Below the pieces are notes generated by a model. It was not told the origin of the DNA. It did no database searches and worked only from the letters and a program-made list of their open reading frames with translations. Made by a program: the position numbers and the translations under genes. From an uncultured Blautia sp. (GTDB taxonomy: Bacteria; Bacillota; Clostridia; Lachnospirales; Lachnospiraceae), in the NCBI GenBank assembly GCA_900540785.1, contig UQHF01000020.1, forward strand, positions 6,630 to 70,629: DNA of 64,000 nt, given 5' to 3'. Positions 51,598 through 60,456 of this stretch are shown piece after piece (within the stretch, counting starts at the first letter, position 1; each line of letters opens with the position of its first letter).

Positions 51598-51659
51598 AAC
51601 TCATATCCGGTATCGATAAAACAGAAATCAGTTTATATAAAATCCAGGAGGAATAGAAC

Positions 51660-51935
51660 ATGGCACAGGAAGCATTAGGAATGGTAGAAACAAGAGGACT
51701 TACAGCAGCGATCGAGGCAGCAGATGCAATGACAAAGGCAGCTGAGGTAGCACTGGTAGGAACAGAAAAAATCGGTTCCGGTCTCGTAACCGTTATGGTA
51801 CGCGGAGATGTTGGAGCTGTTAAGGCAGCAGTAGAGAGCGGAAGCGCAGCAGCATCCAGACTTGGAGAGCTTGTAGCAACACACGTAATCCCAAGACCTC
51901 ATACAGACGTAGAAAAAATTCTGCCGTCCATCTAA
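51660..51935 (+). CDS. pduA: BMC-H shell hexamer, PduA/PduJ-like
   Basis: A 91-residue canonical hexamer subunit: EALGMVETRGLTAAIEAADAM, pore KIGSGLVTVMVRGDVGAV, and VIPRPHTDVEKIL at the end. It builds shell facets and lets diol pass. AGGAGG precedes the ATG. The DNA is nearly the same as the 3' two-thirds of the gene at 52282, with a 71-base identical run, a recent duplication or gene conversion. Confidence 0.92.
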   Translation: MAQEALGMVETRGLTAAIEAADAMTKAAEVALVGTEKIGSGLVTVMVRGDVGAVKAAVESGSAAASRLGELVATHVIPRPHTDVEKILPSI

Positions 51936-51973
51936 TTGTTGAAAGCAGTTAAAAAATTAAAAGGAGTTCGCTC

Positions 51974-52270
51974 ATGAGTAAATCATATGGTTTTATAGAA
52001 ATCACAGGTGTGGTTGCGGCAGTGAATGCCCTGGACATTATGTGTAAGACTGCAGACGTTGAGCTGGCGTCATGGGAACGTAAGCTGGGCGGACGACTGG
52101 TGACCATTATTGTGGAAGGCGATGTTGCCGCAGTGACGGCGGCAGTCAATGCAGCAGTGGAAGGCGCGATCAAGAAGCCTGCAAGCTACGCTGTGATTGC
52201 CCGTCCTCACGAGGAAATCGTCAAACTGGTGGAATTAAGCGCAAGTCGATGGAAAAATAAAGAACAATAG
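51974..52270 (+). CDS. BMC-H shell protein
   Basis: A 98-residue BMC protein (YGFIEITGVVAAVNALDIMCKTADVELASWERKLGGRLVTIIVEGDVAAV, then YAVIARPHEEIVKL). The pore loop is KLGGR, which puts an Arg beside the pore in place of the small Ser of PduA, and the C-terminal tail is basic. It likely has different selectivity from its neighbours. Confidence 0.88.
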   Translation: MSKSYGFIEITGVVAAVNALDIMCKTADVELASWERKLGGRLVTIIVEGDVAAVTAAVNAAVEGAIKKPASYAVIARPHEEIVKLVELSASRWKNKEQ

Positions 52271-52281
52271 GGGGATGAATT

Positions 52282-52695
52282 ATGGCTGAGGAGAAAAAAA
52301 CAACAGCATCAGGCACAGCCCCTAAAAAGGCAGCCGCTCCCAGAAGAACGGCAAAAAAGACCGCAGAGACAAAGGTTCGTGTTGAGAGTTCAACAAATCA
52401 TAAGGAGGAAAAAGTCATGACACAGGAAGCATTAGGAATGGTAGAAACAAGAGGTCTTACAGCAGCGATCGAAGCAGCAGACCAGATGTGTAAAGCAGCA
52501 AACGTAGCATTAGTAGGAACAGAGAAAATCGGTTCCGGTCTTGTAACCGTTATGGTACGCGGAGATGTTGGAGCAGTGAAATCTGCAGTAGAGAGCGGAA
52601 GCGCAGCAGCATCCAGACTTGGAGAGCTTGTAGCAACACACGTAATCCCAAGACCACACACAGACGTAGAAAAAATCCTTCCGGTTTTAAAATAA
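52282..52695 (+). CDS. BMC-H shell protein with basic N-terminal extension and internal start
   Basis: The full product has 137 residues: about 45 residues rich in Lys, Ala and Thr, then a PduA-like domain (EALGMVETRGLTAAIEAADQM, pore KIGSG). A strong internal ribosome site AAGGAGG (52402-52408) with 8-base spacing precedes the in-frame ATG at 52417, which would give a plain 92-residue hexamer. Two products from one gene are therefore likely, as for PduB and PduB', where the extension binds cargo. The first start has GGGGG just upstream. Confidence 0.85.
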   Translation: MAEEKKTTASGTAPKKAAAPRRTAKKTAETKVRVESSTNHKEEKVMTQEALGMVETRGLTAAIEAADQMCKAANVALVGTEKIGSGLVTVMVRGDVGAVKSAVESGSAAASRLGELVATHVIPRPHTDVEKILPVLK

Positions 52696-52720
52696 TTTAC
52701 GTTAATTAACTGGACTGCTT

Positions 52721-53392
52721 ATGCAGTCACGGAAAGCGGGTGTATTCTTGGAAACGAATAATATCGAACTGATTACCAGAATGGTACTTCAGGCAATCAA
52801 TAAGAATGAAGATAAGGGCAACGGCTACGTTGTACCCATTGGAGTTTCCGCAAGACACATTCACCTGACACAGGAGCACGTGGAAGCGCTGTTTGGAGAA
52901 GGCTATCAGCTCACAAAGAAAAAAGAGCTGATGGGCGGACAGTTTGCTTCCAACGAGACAGTTACCATTGTGGGACTGAAGCTTCGTGCCATTGAAAATG
53001 TACGTATCCTCGGACCTGTCCGCAAGGCGTCTCAGGTAGAGGTATCTGCGACAGATGCCATCAAACTGGGAATGAAGGTTCCGGTACGTGAATCAGGAGA
53101 TGTCAAAGACAGTGCTCCCATTGCCATTGTGGGACCAAAAGGTGCAATTTATCTGAAAGAGGGCTGTATCGTGGCAATGCGTCACATTCATATGTCCCCG
53201 AAAGATGCTCAGGCTGCCGGCGTAAAAGACGGCGATATTGTTTCTGTAAAAGCAGACAATGAGCGCGGAACCATTTTTAATCATGTGAAGATCCGTGTGG
53301 ACGACAGTTTTACTCTGGAGATGCACATTGATACAGATGAAGCAAATGCAGCAAAAATTGCCACAGGCAATACAGTAACAATTATTAAATAA
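52721..53392 (+). CDS. pduL: phosphate propanoyltransferase PduL
   Basis: A 223-residue enzyme converting propionyl-CoA and phosphate to propionyl phosphate and CoA, which recycles CoA inside the shell. Two zinc-binding blocks are visible, IGVSARHIHLTQEHV and AMRHIHMSPKDA. An encapsulation helix (NIELITRMVLQAINK) is at the N-terminus. The ATG at 52721 lacks a clear ribosome site. A TTG at 52748, just before the helix, is an alternative start. Confidence 0.92.
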   Translation: MQSRKAGVFLETNNIELITRMVLQAINKNEDKGNGYVVPIGVSARHIHLTQEHVEALFGEGYQLTKKKELMGGQFASNETVTIVGLKLRAIENVRILGPVRKASQVEVSATDAIKLGMKVPVRESGDVKDSAPIAIVGPKGAIYLKEGCIVAMRHIHMSPKDAQAAGVKDGDIVSVKADNERGTIFNHVKIRVDDSFTLEMHIDTDEANAAKIATGNTVTIIK

Positions 53393-53397
53393 AAATT

Positions 53398-53440
53398 CCT
53401 CCATATATGAGCCGGCGGCGAAAGTCGCCGGCAATGGAGG
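53398..53440 (+). other. intra-operon stem-loop between pduL and the pentamer gene
   Basis: Outer CCTCCAT/ATGGAGG and inner GCCGGCG/CGCCGGC form a stable two-tier hairpin without a T-run. It may be an RNA processing or stability element. The ribosome site of the next gene lies outside it. Confidence 0.6.
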
Positions 53441-53466
53441 ATTAAAAAGAAAACGCGGAGGCTCAT

Positions 53467-53733
53467 ATGATTGTAGGCAAAGTTGTGGGAAGCGTAGTTT
53501 CCACGCGGAAAAGCGAAAAACTGATAGGCAGTAAATTTATGATTGTTGAGCCAGTACATCATATGAAAGCGGATTTGAGCCAGATTGTGGCAGTCGATAT
53601 GATCGGCGCGGGAATCGGCGAATATGTATTGGTGGCACAGGGAAGCGCAGCGAGAATTGGCTGCGGCGTAGAAACAGCGCCAGTGGACGCGGCGATAGTA
53701 GGTATCGTTGACGACGGCGCGGGATTGGAGTAA
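53467..53733 (+). CDS. pduN: BMC pentamer vertex protein (EutN/PduN/CcmL)
   Basis: An 88-residue pentamer subunit that closes shell vertices (PF03319): MIVGKVVGSVVSTRKSEKLIGSKFMIVEP at the N-terminus, then AVDMIGAGIGEYVLVAQGSAAR and DAAIVGIVD. CGGAGG precedes the ATG. It is the only vertex protein in the locus, as is common. Confidence 0.93.
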   Translation: MIVGKVVGSVVSTRKSEKLIGSKFMIVEPVHHMKADLSQIVAVDMIGAGIGEYVLVAQGSAARIGCGVETAPVDAAIVGIVDDGAGLE

Positions 53734-53737
53734 CGCC

Positions 53738-55066
53738 ATGGAAATCAAAGAATTACAGAAAATCATACAGGAAAACGGAGTGGTAGGTGCAGGCGGTGCT
53801 GGTTTCCCTACATATGTAAAAATCAGCGACCAGGCAAACACCATTCTCATGAACTGTGCAGAGTGCGAACCTTTACTGAAGCTGCATAGACAGTTATTGG
53901 AAAAGCACGCATATGAAATTATGAAGACTTTCAATATGGTGGCAGAGACAGTAGGTGCTTCTGAAGCTATTATTGGAATCAAAAAATCTTATGTACAGAC
54001 AGTAGCTGCCTTGCAGCAGCACATTGAAGAATTTCCCAAAATGAGGATCCATCTTCTTGAGGAAGTGTATCCGATGGGTGATGAGGTGGTTCTTATTTAC
54101 GAAGCTACAGGCAGAGTAGTAAGACCGGGCGGACTTCCGATTGAACAGGGAGTTGCCGTATTTAACGTAGAAACAATTTACAACATCTATCGTGCAGTGG
54201 AGAAACAGAAACCGGTAACAGATAAATACGTATCTGTTGTAGCTGAGGTAAGCAATCCGGTTACTGTCCGAGTTCCTCTTGGATGCACAATGGACGATGT
54301 AGTGGCTCAGGCAGGAAATGTAACCATAAAAGATCCTGTTTACTTTATCGGCGGTCCGATGATGGGACGTATCGGAAGCGGCTCAGAGCCTGTGACAAAG
54401 ACAACCAACGCAATTCTTGTTCTTCCGAAAGATCATGTGATTGTGGCAAAGAAGCAGAGAACTTCTTCTATAGATTTGAAGAGAGCAGCGTCCATCTGCT
54501 GCCAGTGTAATACATGTACGGATCTCTGTCCGAGAAACGGTCTGGGACATCCGATCGATCCGGCTCTTTTCATGAGAGCGGCATCAAACGGAGACTTCCG
54601 TGATCTGAATCCGTATATTGACGCATCTTTCTGCAGCTCCTGCGGCGTATGCGAGATGTATTCCTGTCCGCAGAGCCTTGCTCCGAGAACACTGCTTGCT
54701 GATATGAAAGCAGGCCTTCGAAAAGCCGGTGTGAAACCGCCTCAGGGTGTGCAGCCTGCACCGATCACAGAAGCAAGAGAGTACCGCAAAGTGCCGGAAG
54801 AGCGCCTGATGGCTCGCCTTGGTCTTACAAAATACGACAAAGACGCTCCTATGGACGAGACACTTGTGGCAGTACCGAAGGTTAAGATCCTTTTAAGCCA
54901 GCATATCGGAGCACCTGCAAAAGCCATTGTAAAGGTTGGCGACGAGGTTACAAGAGGACAGATGATCGCAGAGCCGGCACAGGGACTCAGCGTAGGCATT
55001 CATGCAACAATCTGCGGTAAGGTGACAGAAGTGACAGACCGCCACGTTGTAATTGCAGCAAAGTAG
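53738..55066 (+). CDS. pduS: PduS-like RnfC-domain iron-sulfur flavoprotein
   Basis: A 442-residue protein that in Pdu systems reduces cobalamin or passes electrons across the shell. NGVVGAGGAGFPTYVKI opens an RnfC/Nuo-type nucleotide fold. [4Fe-4S] motifs are CCQCNTCTDLCPRN and CSSCGVCEMYSCPQ. A C-terminal biotinyl-lipoyl-like barrel (about 375-440) follows. ATG 53738 has GGAG at 8 bases. The next gene encodes PduT, whose cluster is the presumed redox partner. Confidence 0.88.
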   Translation: MEIKELQKIIQENGVVGAGGAGFPTYVKISDQANTILMNCAECEPLLKLHRQLLEKHAYEIMKTFNMVAETVGASEAIIGIKKSYVQTVAALQQHIEEFPKMRIHLLEEVYPMGDEVVLIYEATGRVVRPGGLPIEQGVAVFNVETIYNIYRAVEKQKPVTDKYVSVVAEVSNPVTVRVPLGCTMDDVVAQAGNVTIKDPVYFIGGPMMGRIGSGSEPVTKTTNAILVLPKDHVIVAKKQRTSSIDLKRAASICCQCNTCTDLCPRNGLGHPIDPALFMRAASNGDFRDLNPYIDASFCSSCGVCEMYSCPQSLAPRTLLADMKAGLRKAGVKPPQGVQPAPITEAREYRKVPEERLMARLGLTKYDKDAPMDETLVAVPKVKILLSQHIGAPAKAIVKVGDEVTRGQMIAEPAQGLSVGIHATICGKVTEVTDRHVVIAAK

Positions 55067-55082
55067 AAAGGACGTACAGATT

Positions 55083-55631
55083 ATGAGTAAAGCAATCGGA
55101 ATGATTGAATTTAAAACTACAGCCACCGGTATTACTGCTGCAGATGCTATGGTAAAAACATCTGAGGTAGAGATCGTGGAGGCACAGACCGTGTGTCCGG
55201 GTAAATATATTGCAATTATTACCGGCGATTTAAGTGCGGTCAAAGCTGCTGTGGAGACGGCAGTCACAACATACGAAGATAAATGTATTGACAGCTTCGT
55301 GCTGGGAAATCCTCACGAATCTATTTTTCCGGCAATTTACGGAACAACACATGTGGAGTCCATAAGTGCGCTCGGCATTCTGGAAACATATGATGCGGCA
55401 TCTATCATTGAGGCGGCAGACCAGGCTGCGAAAACAGCGATCGTAGACCTGATCGAGCTTCGTATTGCAAAAGGTATGTGCGGAAAATCCTACATGCTCC
55501 TCACAGGAGAGGTTTCCGCAGTAGAGGCTTCTATTGAAAGAGCAAAGGAATTTGTAGCATCTAAGGGTATGTATCTGGATTCTTCCGTAATTGCCCATCC
55601 GGATAAACGAATGATGGACAGCATCCTTTAA
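55083..55631 (+). CDS. pduT: PduT-like tandem BMC shell protein with cluster cysteine
   Basis: A 182-residue protein with two BMC domains (IGMIEFKTTATGITAADAM and LGILETYDAASIIEAADQA), forming a trimer that acts as a pseudo-hexamer. Cys38 in QTVCPGKY is at the position that ligates a [4Fe-4S] cluster at the pore of PduT. ATG 55083 is chosen with AAAGGA upstream. It could carry electrons between PduS and the lumen. Confidence 0.92.
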   Translation: MSKAIGMIEFKTTATGITAADAMVKTSEVEIVEAQTVCPGKYIAIITGDLSAVKAAVETAVTTYEDKCIDSFVLGNPHESIFPAIYGTTHVESISALGILETYDAASIIEAADQAAKTAIVDLIELRIAKGMCGKSYMLLTGEVSAVEASIERAKEFVASKGMYLDSSVIAHPDKRMMDSIL

Positions 55632-55664
55632 AAATAAAAAGACACTTTTAAGGAGGCAGGTATC

Positions 55665-56429
55665 ATGCTGGCTTTAGAAAGACGAAATCTGATTCTTGAA
55701 AAACTTCAGGAAGAAAAAAGAGTTGTAGTCAGCGAGCTGAGTCAGCTTTACAGTGTCTCGGAAGAGACCATAAGGCGTGATTTGGATAAGCTGGAAAAGG
55801 AAGGACTTGCCATAAAAAGTTATGGCGGAGCCGTGATCAACGAAGATTTCAGCATTGACCTCCCATTTAATGTCCGCAAAAACCAGAATGTGGCAGGCAA
55901 ACAGAAAATGGCAGAAATTGCCGCATCTCTTATAAATGAGGGAGACCATATTTTTCTGGACGCCAGCACAACGGCTGTTTTTGTGGCAAAAGCATTAAAG
56001 GATAAAGAACGGCTGACCGTGATAACCAATTCTATGGAAATCCTTCTGGAGCTTTCTGATGTTTCCGGGTGGAATATCATTTCTACCGGAGGCGTGATGA
56101 AGGACGGGTATCTTGCGTTCCTCGGTTCAAGAACTGAAGAAGCGATCCGTTCCTATTTTGTGGATAAAGCAATTTTTTCCTGCAAGGCTCTTGACAGAGA
56201 ATGGGGGATCATGGAATCTCAGGAATCCTTCGCCTATGCCAAGAAAGCCATGATGGCGTCCGGAAGAAAGAAGATTCTTGTAGTGGACAGCACAAAGTTT
56301 GACCAGACTGCATTTTCTGTAGGAGGAAGTATGCAGGACGTAAGCGTAGTAGTGACAGACAGAAAACCTTCTGAAAAGTGGCTGGAATACTTTCAGGAGA
56401 TTGGCGTGGAATGTTTGTATTCCGTCTGA
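55665..56429 (+). CDS. DeoR-family transcriptional regulator
   Basis: A 254-residue regulator. The N-terminal winged helix (RVVVSELSQLYSVSEETIRRDLDKLEKEG, KSYGGAV) is followed by a sugar-phosphate-sensing DeoR C-domain (DHIFLDASTTAVFVAKAL, VITNSMEIL, STGGVM, KKILVVDSTKFDQ). Such proteins often respond to phosphorylated sugars, so fuculose- or rhamnulose-phosphate are candidates here. It lies inside the locus and could read the AAAACCACA repeats. That link is inference. Confidence 0.88.
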   Translation: MLALERRNLILEKLQEEKRVVVSELSQLYSVSEETIRRDLDKLEKEGLAIKSYGGAVINEDFSIDLPFNVRKNQNVAGKQKMAEIAASLINEGDHIFLDASTTAVFVAKALKDKERLTVITNSMEILLELSDVSGWNIISTGGVMKDGYLAFLGSRTEEAIRSYFVDKAIFSCKALDREWGIMESQESFAYAKKAMMASGRKKILVVDSTKFDQTAFSVGGSMQDVSVVVTDRKPSEKWLEYFQEIGVECLYSV

Positions 56430-56453
56430 AACGAAAGAAAGGAAGCAGTTGAT

Positions 56454-57605
56454 ATGAATACCTTTGAAATGAAAACTGCCATCCATTTTGGCACCAATGC
56501 TCTGGACCGGTTAAAAGAGATTCCTTATAAGCGTGTGCTTGTGATCACAGATCCTTTTGTGGTACAGAGTAAAATGATAGACCTGATTACTGCACCTCTT
56601 GAAAGTGCAGGAATTGAATTTGATATTTTCTGTGATGTAGTTCCCGACGCTCCTGTAGAGAAGATTGCAACAGGCGTGAAGAAATTCCTCCAGTATCAGC
56701 CGGAGGCGATCGTGGCAGTAGGAGGCGGTTCAGCCATTGACTCCTCAAAAGCTATTCGGGAATTTGCATTAAAAATAAACAATTATGGAAAAGTGGGGCT
56801 GATCGCTGTTCCTACAACAAGCGGAACCGGCTCTGAGGTTACTTCTTTTGCAGTCGTAAACGACACAGAGGCACATGTGAAATATCCTCTTGTTGCAGAG
56901 AGTCTTACACCGGACGAGGCGATTCTCGATGCGGAGCTCGTAAAAAGCGTTCCTCCTGCTATTACGGCAGATACAGGTATGGACGTATTTACACACGCAT
57001 TGGAATCTTATGTAAGTACAGCACATAACGAGTTTTCTTCTGCTCTTGCAGAGAAGGCGATTGAAATCTGCGGCGTGTTCCTTCTCCGTGCTTATCTGGA
57101 TGGAAATGATATGCATGCCCGTCAGAAAATGCACGTGGCATCCTGTCTTGCAGGTCTTTCCTTTAACACGGCAGGACTCGGGATCACGCACAGCATGGCG
57201 CACCAGCTCGGAGCCATGTTCCACATTCCTCACGGACGTGCAAATGCCATGCTTCTTCCGCACATTGTGGAATTTAACGCAGATATTAACAAGCACAGCA
57301 AAAGCCAGAAGGAATATCTTCCGGCTGTAAAGAGATATGCAAATATTGCCCATATTCTGGGACTGAGTAATTATAATAAAGTAATGACGGTCCGTTCTCT
57401 TGTAAACTGGATCCAGTTTATGCAGAAGGAAATGAATATTCCTCTTACCATACAGGAGCTTGGAACTATTACTCCTGATGCGTATTTCGCAGCGATTGAT
57501 AAAATGGCAGACGCAGCACTGGCAGATGCCTGCACAGTGAATAATCCAAGGATTCCCACAAAAGAAGATATTGTAAAAATCTACACAAAATTGTGGTCAT
57601 TCTAA
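56454..57605 (+). CDS. pduQ: iron-dependent alcohol dehydrogenase (PduQ-like propanol dehydrogenase)
   Basis: A 383-residue group III dehydrogenase that reduces propanal to propanol and regenerates NAD+. NAD site VAVGGGSAIDSSKA and PTTSGTGSEVTSF are present, with metal ligands in HALESYVSTAHN and HSMAHQLGAMFHIPHGRAN. It lies 24 bases after the regulator. A GC-rich hairpin terminates after it, before the B12-dependent dehydratase genes. Confidence 0.9.
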   Translation: MNTFEMKTAIHFGTNALDRLKEIPYKRVLVITDPFVVQSKMIDLITAPLESAGIEFDIFCDVVPDAPVEKIATGVKKFLQYQPEAIVAVGGGSAIDSSKAIREFALKINNYGKVGLIAVPTTSGTGSEVTSFAVVNDTEAHVKYPLVAESLTPDEAILDAELVKSVPPAITADTGMDVFTHALESYVSTAHNEFSSALAEKAIEICGVFLLRAYLDGNDMHARQKMHVASCLAGLSFNTAGLGITHSMAHQLGAMFHIPHGRANAMLLPHIVEFNADINKHSKSQKEYLPAVKRYANIAHILGLSNYNKVMTVRSLVNWIQFMQKEMNIPLTIQELGTITPDAYFAAIDKMADAALADACTVNNPRIPTKEDIVKIYTKLWSF

Positions 57606-57615
57606 GGTGACAGGC

Positions 57616-57638
57616 AGCCCGGCAGATTCTGCCGGGCT
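57616..57638 (+). terminator. GC-rich hairpin after pduQ
   Basis: AGCCCGGCAG and CTGCCGGGCT form a perfect 10-bp stem with a 3-base loop and a weak T-rich tail (GTATTT). It may stop or reduce transcription into pduC. I see no cobalamin riboswitch in the gap 57606-57719 and only a weak promoter-like pair near 57667-57696. Confidence 0.65.
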
Positions 57639-57719
57639 GTATTTAAAAAGCGGAGTGCTGGATGATTTCGAAAGGCGGAAAACGGAATTTATATCATTCA
57701 GTAATAAAAGGTAGAAAAT

Positions 57720-59384
57720 ATGAAAAGATCAAAACGAATCGAGGCTCTTGATAAAAGAGCAGTAAATAAAGATGGTTTTATAGATGAATGGCCGGAGATG
57801 GGATTTGTGGCAATGAAAAGCCCGTATGACCCGACGCCTTCTGTCAGGGTGGAAAATGGAGTGATCACGGAACTGGACGGAAAGAAAAGAGAAGATTTTG
57901 ATTTTCTTGACCAGTTTATCGCAGATTATGCCATTCGCACAGACAGAACAGTGGCTTCTATGGCGATGCCTTCTCTTGAAATTGCAAGAAAGATCGTGGA
58001 CATTCACACCTCAAGAAAAGAAATTCTTGAAATCGTGTCAGGAATTACTCCGGCAAAAATGGTGGAAGTCATCAACTACTTAAATGTAGTAGAGATGATG
58101 ATGGGTATGCAGAAAATGCGTGCCAGAAAAGTTCCGGGAAACCAGGCGCATATTACAAACTTAAAAGACGATCCGGTGCAGATCGCAGCAGATGCAGCAG
58201 AGGGCGCTCTCCGCGGTTTCAGTGAAGAAGAAACTACAATGGGAGTGGCGCGTTATGCACCTATGAGCGCAATGGCTCTTCTGATCGGTTCCCAGGTGGG
58301 ACGCCCCGGTGTTCTCACACAGTGTTCCGCAGAGGAGGCTACAGAGCTTGAACTGGGTATCCGTGGTCTTACTACATATGCAGAGACACTTTCCGTATAC
58401 GGAACAGAAAAAGTATTTGTAGACGGAGATGATACTCCGTACTCCAAGGCATTTTTAAATTCTGCATACGCGTCAAGGGGACTGAAAGTACGCTTTACCT
58501 CAGGCTCCGGCTCAGAGGTTTTGATGGGAAGCAGCGAGAAAAAATCCATGCTTTATCTGGAATGCCGCTGCCTTTATGTGACAAAGGGAGCAGGATCTCA
58601 GGGAATCCAGAACGGTTCCGTAAGCTGTGTGGGTGTGACAGCAAGCGTTCCTTCCGGTATCCGTGAGATCATCGGAGAAAACCTTGTGGCAGCTCTTCTC
58701 GGACTGGAATGTGCTTCCTCCAATGACCAGAGCTTTTCCAATTCCGACATGCGTCGTACTGCGCGTACCATGCTGCAGTTTATGCCGGGTACAGATTTTA
58801 TCTTTTCCGGATATGCGGGAGAGCCCAATTACGACAACATGTTTGCAGGCTCCAACTTTGATGCGGAGGATTTTGACGACTACAATGTACTCCAGAGAGA
58901 TATGCAGGTGGACGGCGGTCTTCGCCCTGTCACAGAAGAGGAAGTGATCCGTGTCCGCCGCGAGGCAGGAAAGGCAGTGCAGGCAGTCTTTAAATACCTT
59001 GGTCTTACTGAGGTGACAGACGAGCAGGTGGAAGCGGTAACTTACGCGCACGGAAGTAAGGATACTTTAAAGCGTGACGTAGCGTCCGACCTTATGGCTG
59101 CAGACGATATGATGAAACGCGGCATCACAGGAATCGATGTTGTAAAAGCCCTTGCAGAAAGCGGATTTAAAGAGCTTGCAGAAAACATTTTAAATATGTT
59201 AAAACAGCGTGTGATCGGAGATTATATGCACACAGCGGCAATTCTGGATGAGCATTTCCAGGTAATGTCCGGTGTAAATACTCCAAATGATTACATGGGA
59301 CCTGGAACAGGATACCGTGTGACAGGCAAACGCTGGGAGGAGATCAAGGCGATTCCTCACAGAATTAACGCAAATGATTTTTAG
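57720..59384 (+). CDS. pduC: B12-dependent propanediol dehydratase, large subunit
   Basis: A 554-residue alpha subunit that holds the diol and coenzyme B12 sites (PF02286). KRFEALDKR-like start (SKRIEALDKRAVNKDGFIDEWPEMGFVAMKSPYDPTPS), YFTSGSGSE-type loop (RFTSGSGSEVLMG), CSSNDQSFSNSDMRRTARTM and FSGYAGEPNYDNMFAGSNFDAEDFDD are all hallmarks. Length is normal and no lesion is seen, so it should be active when B12 is available. Glycerol is an alternative substrate. Confidence 0.95.
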   Translation: MKRSKRIEALDKRAVNKDGFIDEWPEMGFVAMKSPYDPTPSVRVENGVITELDGKKREDFDFLDQFIADYAIRTDRTVASMAMPSLEIARKIVDIHTSRKEILEIVSGITPAKMVEVINYLNVVEMMMGMQKMRARKVPGNQAHITNLKDDPVQIAADAAEGALRGFSEEETTMGVARYAPMSAMALLIGSQVGRPGVLTQCSAEEATELELGIRGLTTYAETLSVYGTEKVFVDGDDTPYSKAFLNSAYASRGLKVRFTSGSGSEVLMGSSEKKSMLYLECRCLYVTKGAGSQGIQNGSVSCVGVTASVPSGIREIIGENLVAALLGLECASSNDQSFSNSDMRRTARTMLQFMPGTDFIFSGYAGEPNYDNMFAGSNFDAEDFDDYNVLQRDMQVDGGLRPVTEEEVIRVRREAGKAVQAVFKYLGLTEVTDEQVEAVTYAHGSKDTLKRDVASDLMAADDMMKRGITGIDVVKALAESGFKELAENILNMLKQRVIGDYMHTAAILDEHFQVMSGVNTPNDYMGPGTGYRVTGKRWEEIKAIPHRINANDF

Positions 59385-59395
59385 GAGGCTGTACA

Positions 59396-60064
59396 ATGGA
59401 ATTAAATGAACAACTGATACAGGCCATAACAAAAGCCGTTGTGGAGCAGTTGCAGGGAAACCAGCCGCAGCCCCATAACAGTGAAGGGGAAACCCTTGCA
59501 GGAAAAACAAGAATGCGTCCCATGCATTCTTATGAAGGCGCGGAGAAAGCACCTCAGGGAACAGACCCGAAGGAAATTGTGATCGGAGTGGGAGCTGCTT
59601 TTCAGACAGAAATCCGTTCTACCATCGGCGGCATTCCCCTTGAAGACGTTTTAAGAAACGTACAGGCAGGAATCGAGGAGGAGGGAATGACCTCCCGTGT
59701 TGTAAAAATCCTCGATACTTCCGATGTATGCTTTATGGCTCTTCAGGCTGCAAAGCTTTCCGGATCCGGAATCGGGATCGGCATTCAGTCAAAGGGAACG
59801 ACCGTCATTCACCAGAAGGATTTATATCCTTTGTCAAACCTGGAGCTTTTCCCGCAGGCGCCGCTTATGGATCTTGACACATATCGGAAGATCGGCAGAA
59901 ATGCCGCGAAGTATGTAAAAGGAGAAAAAGTAACGCCGATCGAGTGTACAAACGACCCGATGGTACGTGCAAAATTCCAGGTAAAGGCTGCTCTTATGCA
60001 CATTATTGAAACAGAACAGCTTCAACCGGAAAAAGGCATGATAGTATGGGAGGGCGCAAAATGA
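59396..60064 (+). CDS. pduD: B12-dependent propanediol dehydratase, medium subunit
   Basis: A 222-residue beta subunit. An encapsulation helix (MELNEQLIQAITKAVVEQLQ) leads into a Gln/Pro linker, then the cobalamin-contact domain (EIVIGVGAAFQTEIRSTIGGIPLEDVLRN, GIGIGIQSKGTTVIHQKDL). GGAGG precedes the ATG. It overlaps pduE by 4 bases. Confidence 0.94.
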   Translation: MELNEQLIQAITKAVVEQLQGNQPQPHNSEGETLAGKTRMRPMHSYEGAEKAPQGTDPKEIVIGVGAAFQTEIRSTIGGIPLEDVLRNVQAGIEEEGMTSRVVKILDTSDVCFMALQAAKLSGSGIGIGIQSKGTTVIHQKDLYPLSNLELFPQAPLMDLDTYRKIGRNAAKYVKGEKVTPIECTNDPMVRAKFQVKAALMHIIETEQLQPEKGMIVWEGAK

Positions 60065-60456
60065 GCAATTATCCTTTAGGGCAGAATGAGGCAGAGAGCA
60101 TTGCCTCCAAAACAGGAAAGAAACTTTCCCAGATTACCCTCGAAGAGGTAAAAAGAGGCAATGTCACTGCGGAAGATATTAAAATTTCTTCAGAGATGTT
60201 AAAGAGACAGGGGCAGGTTGCAAAGGAGGCGGACAATCCGCAGATGCAGGCGAATTTTGAGCGCGCCTCCGAGCTTGTAAATGTTCCGGATGATGTAATC
60301 TTAAATATGTACAATAAGCTTCGGCCAAACCGCTCCACAAAAAGAGAGCTGCTTCTTATGGCACAGGAGCTTCTTGAAAAATACCATGCCCCCAACTGTG
60401 CAAAGCTTGTACTGGAGGCAGCGGAAATTTATGAAAAAAGGGGAATCCTTCTTTGA
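60061..60456 (+). CDS. pduE: B12-dependent propanediol dehydratase, small subunit
   Basis: A 131-residue gamma subunit: SNYPLGQNEAESIASKTGKKLSQITLEEVKRG at the N-terminus, then LVNVPDDVILNMYNKLRPNRSTKRELL and YHAPNCAKLVLEAAEIYEKRG. ATG 60061 overlaps the pduD stop. GGGAGGG lies upstream. It overlaps pduG by 4 bases. Confidence 0.94.
   Translation: MSNYPLGQNEAESIASKTGKKLSQITLEEVKRGNVTAEDIKISSEMLKRQGQVAKEADNPQMQANFERASELVNVPDDVILNMYNKLRPNRSTKRELLLMAQELLEKYHAPNCAKLVLEAAEIYEKRGILL

Noticed and set aside
57606..57719. Possible cobalamin riboswitch before pduC
   Set aside because: None of the aptamer core sequences found at 29492 and 37388 is present. Only a terminator hairpin and an AT-rich stretch are seen.
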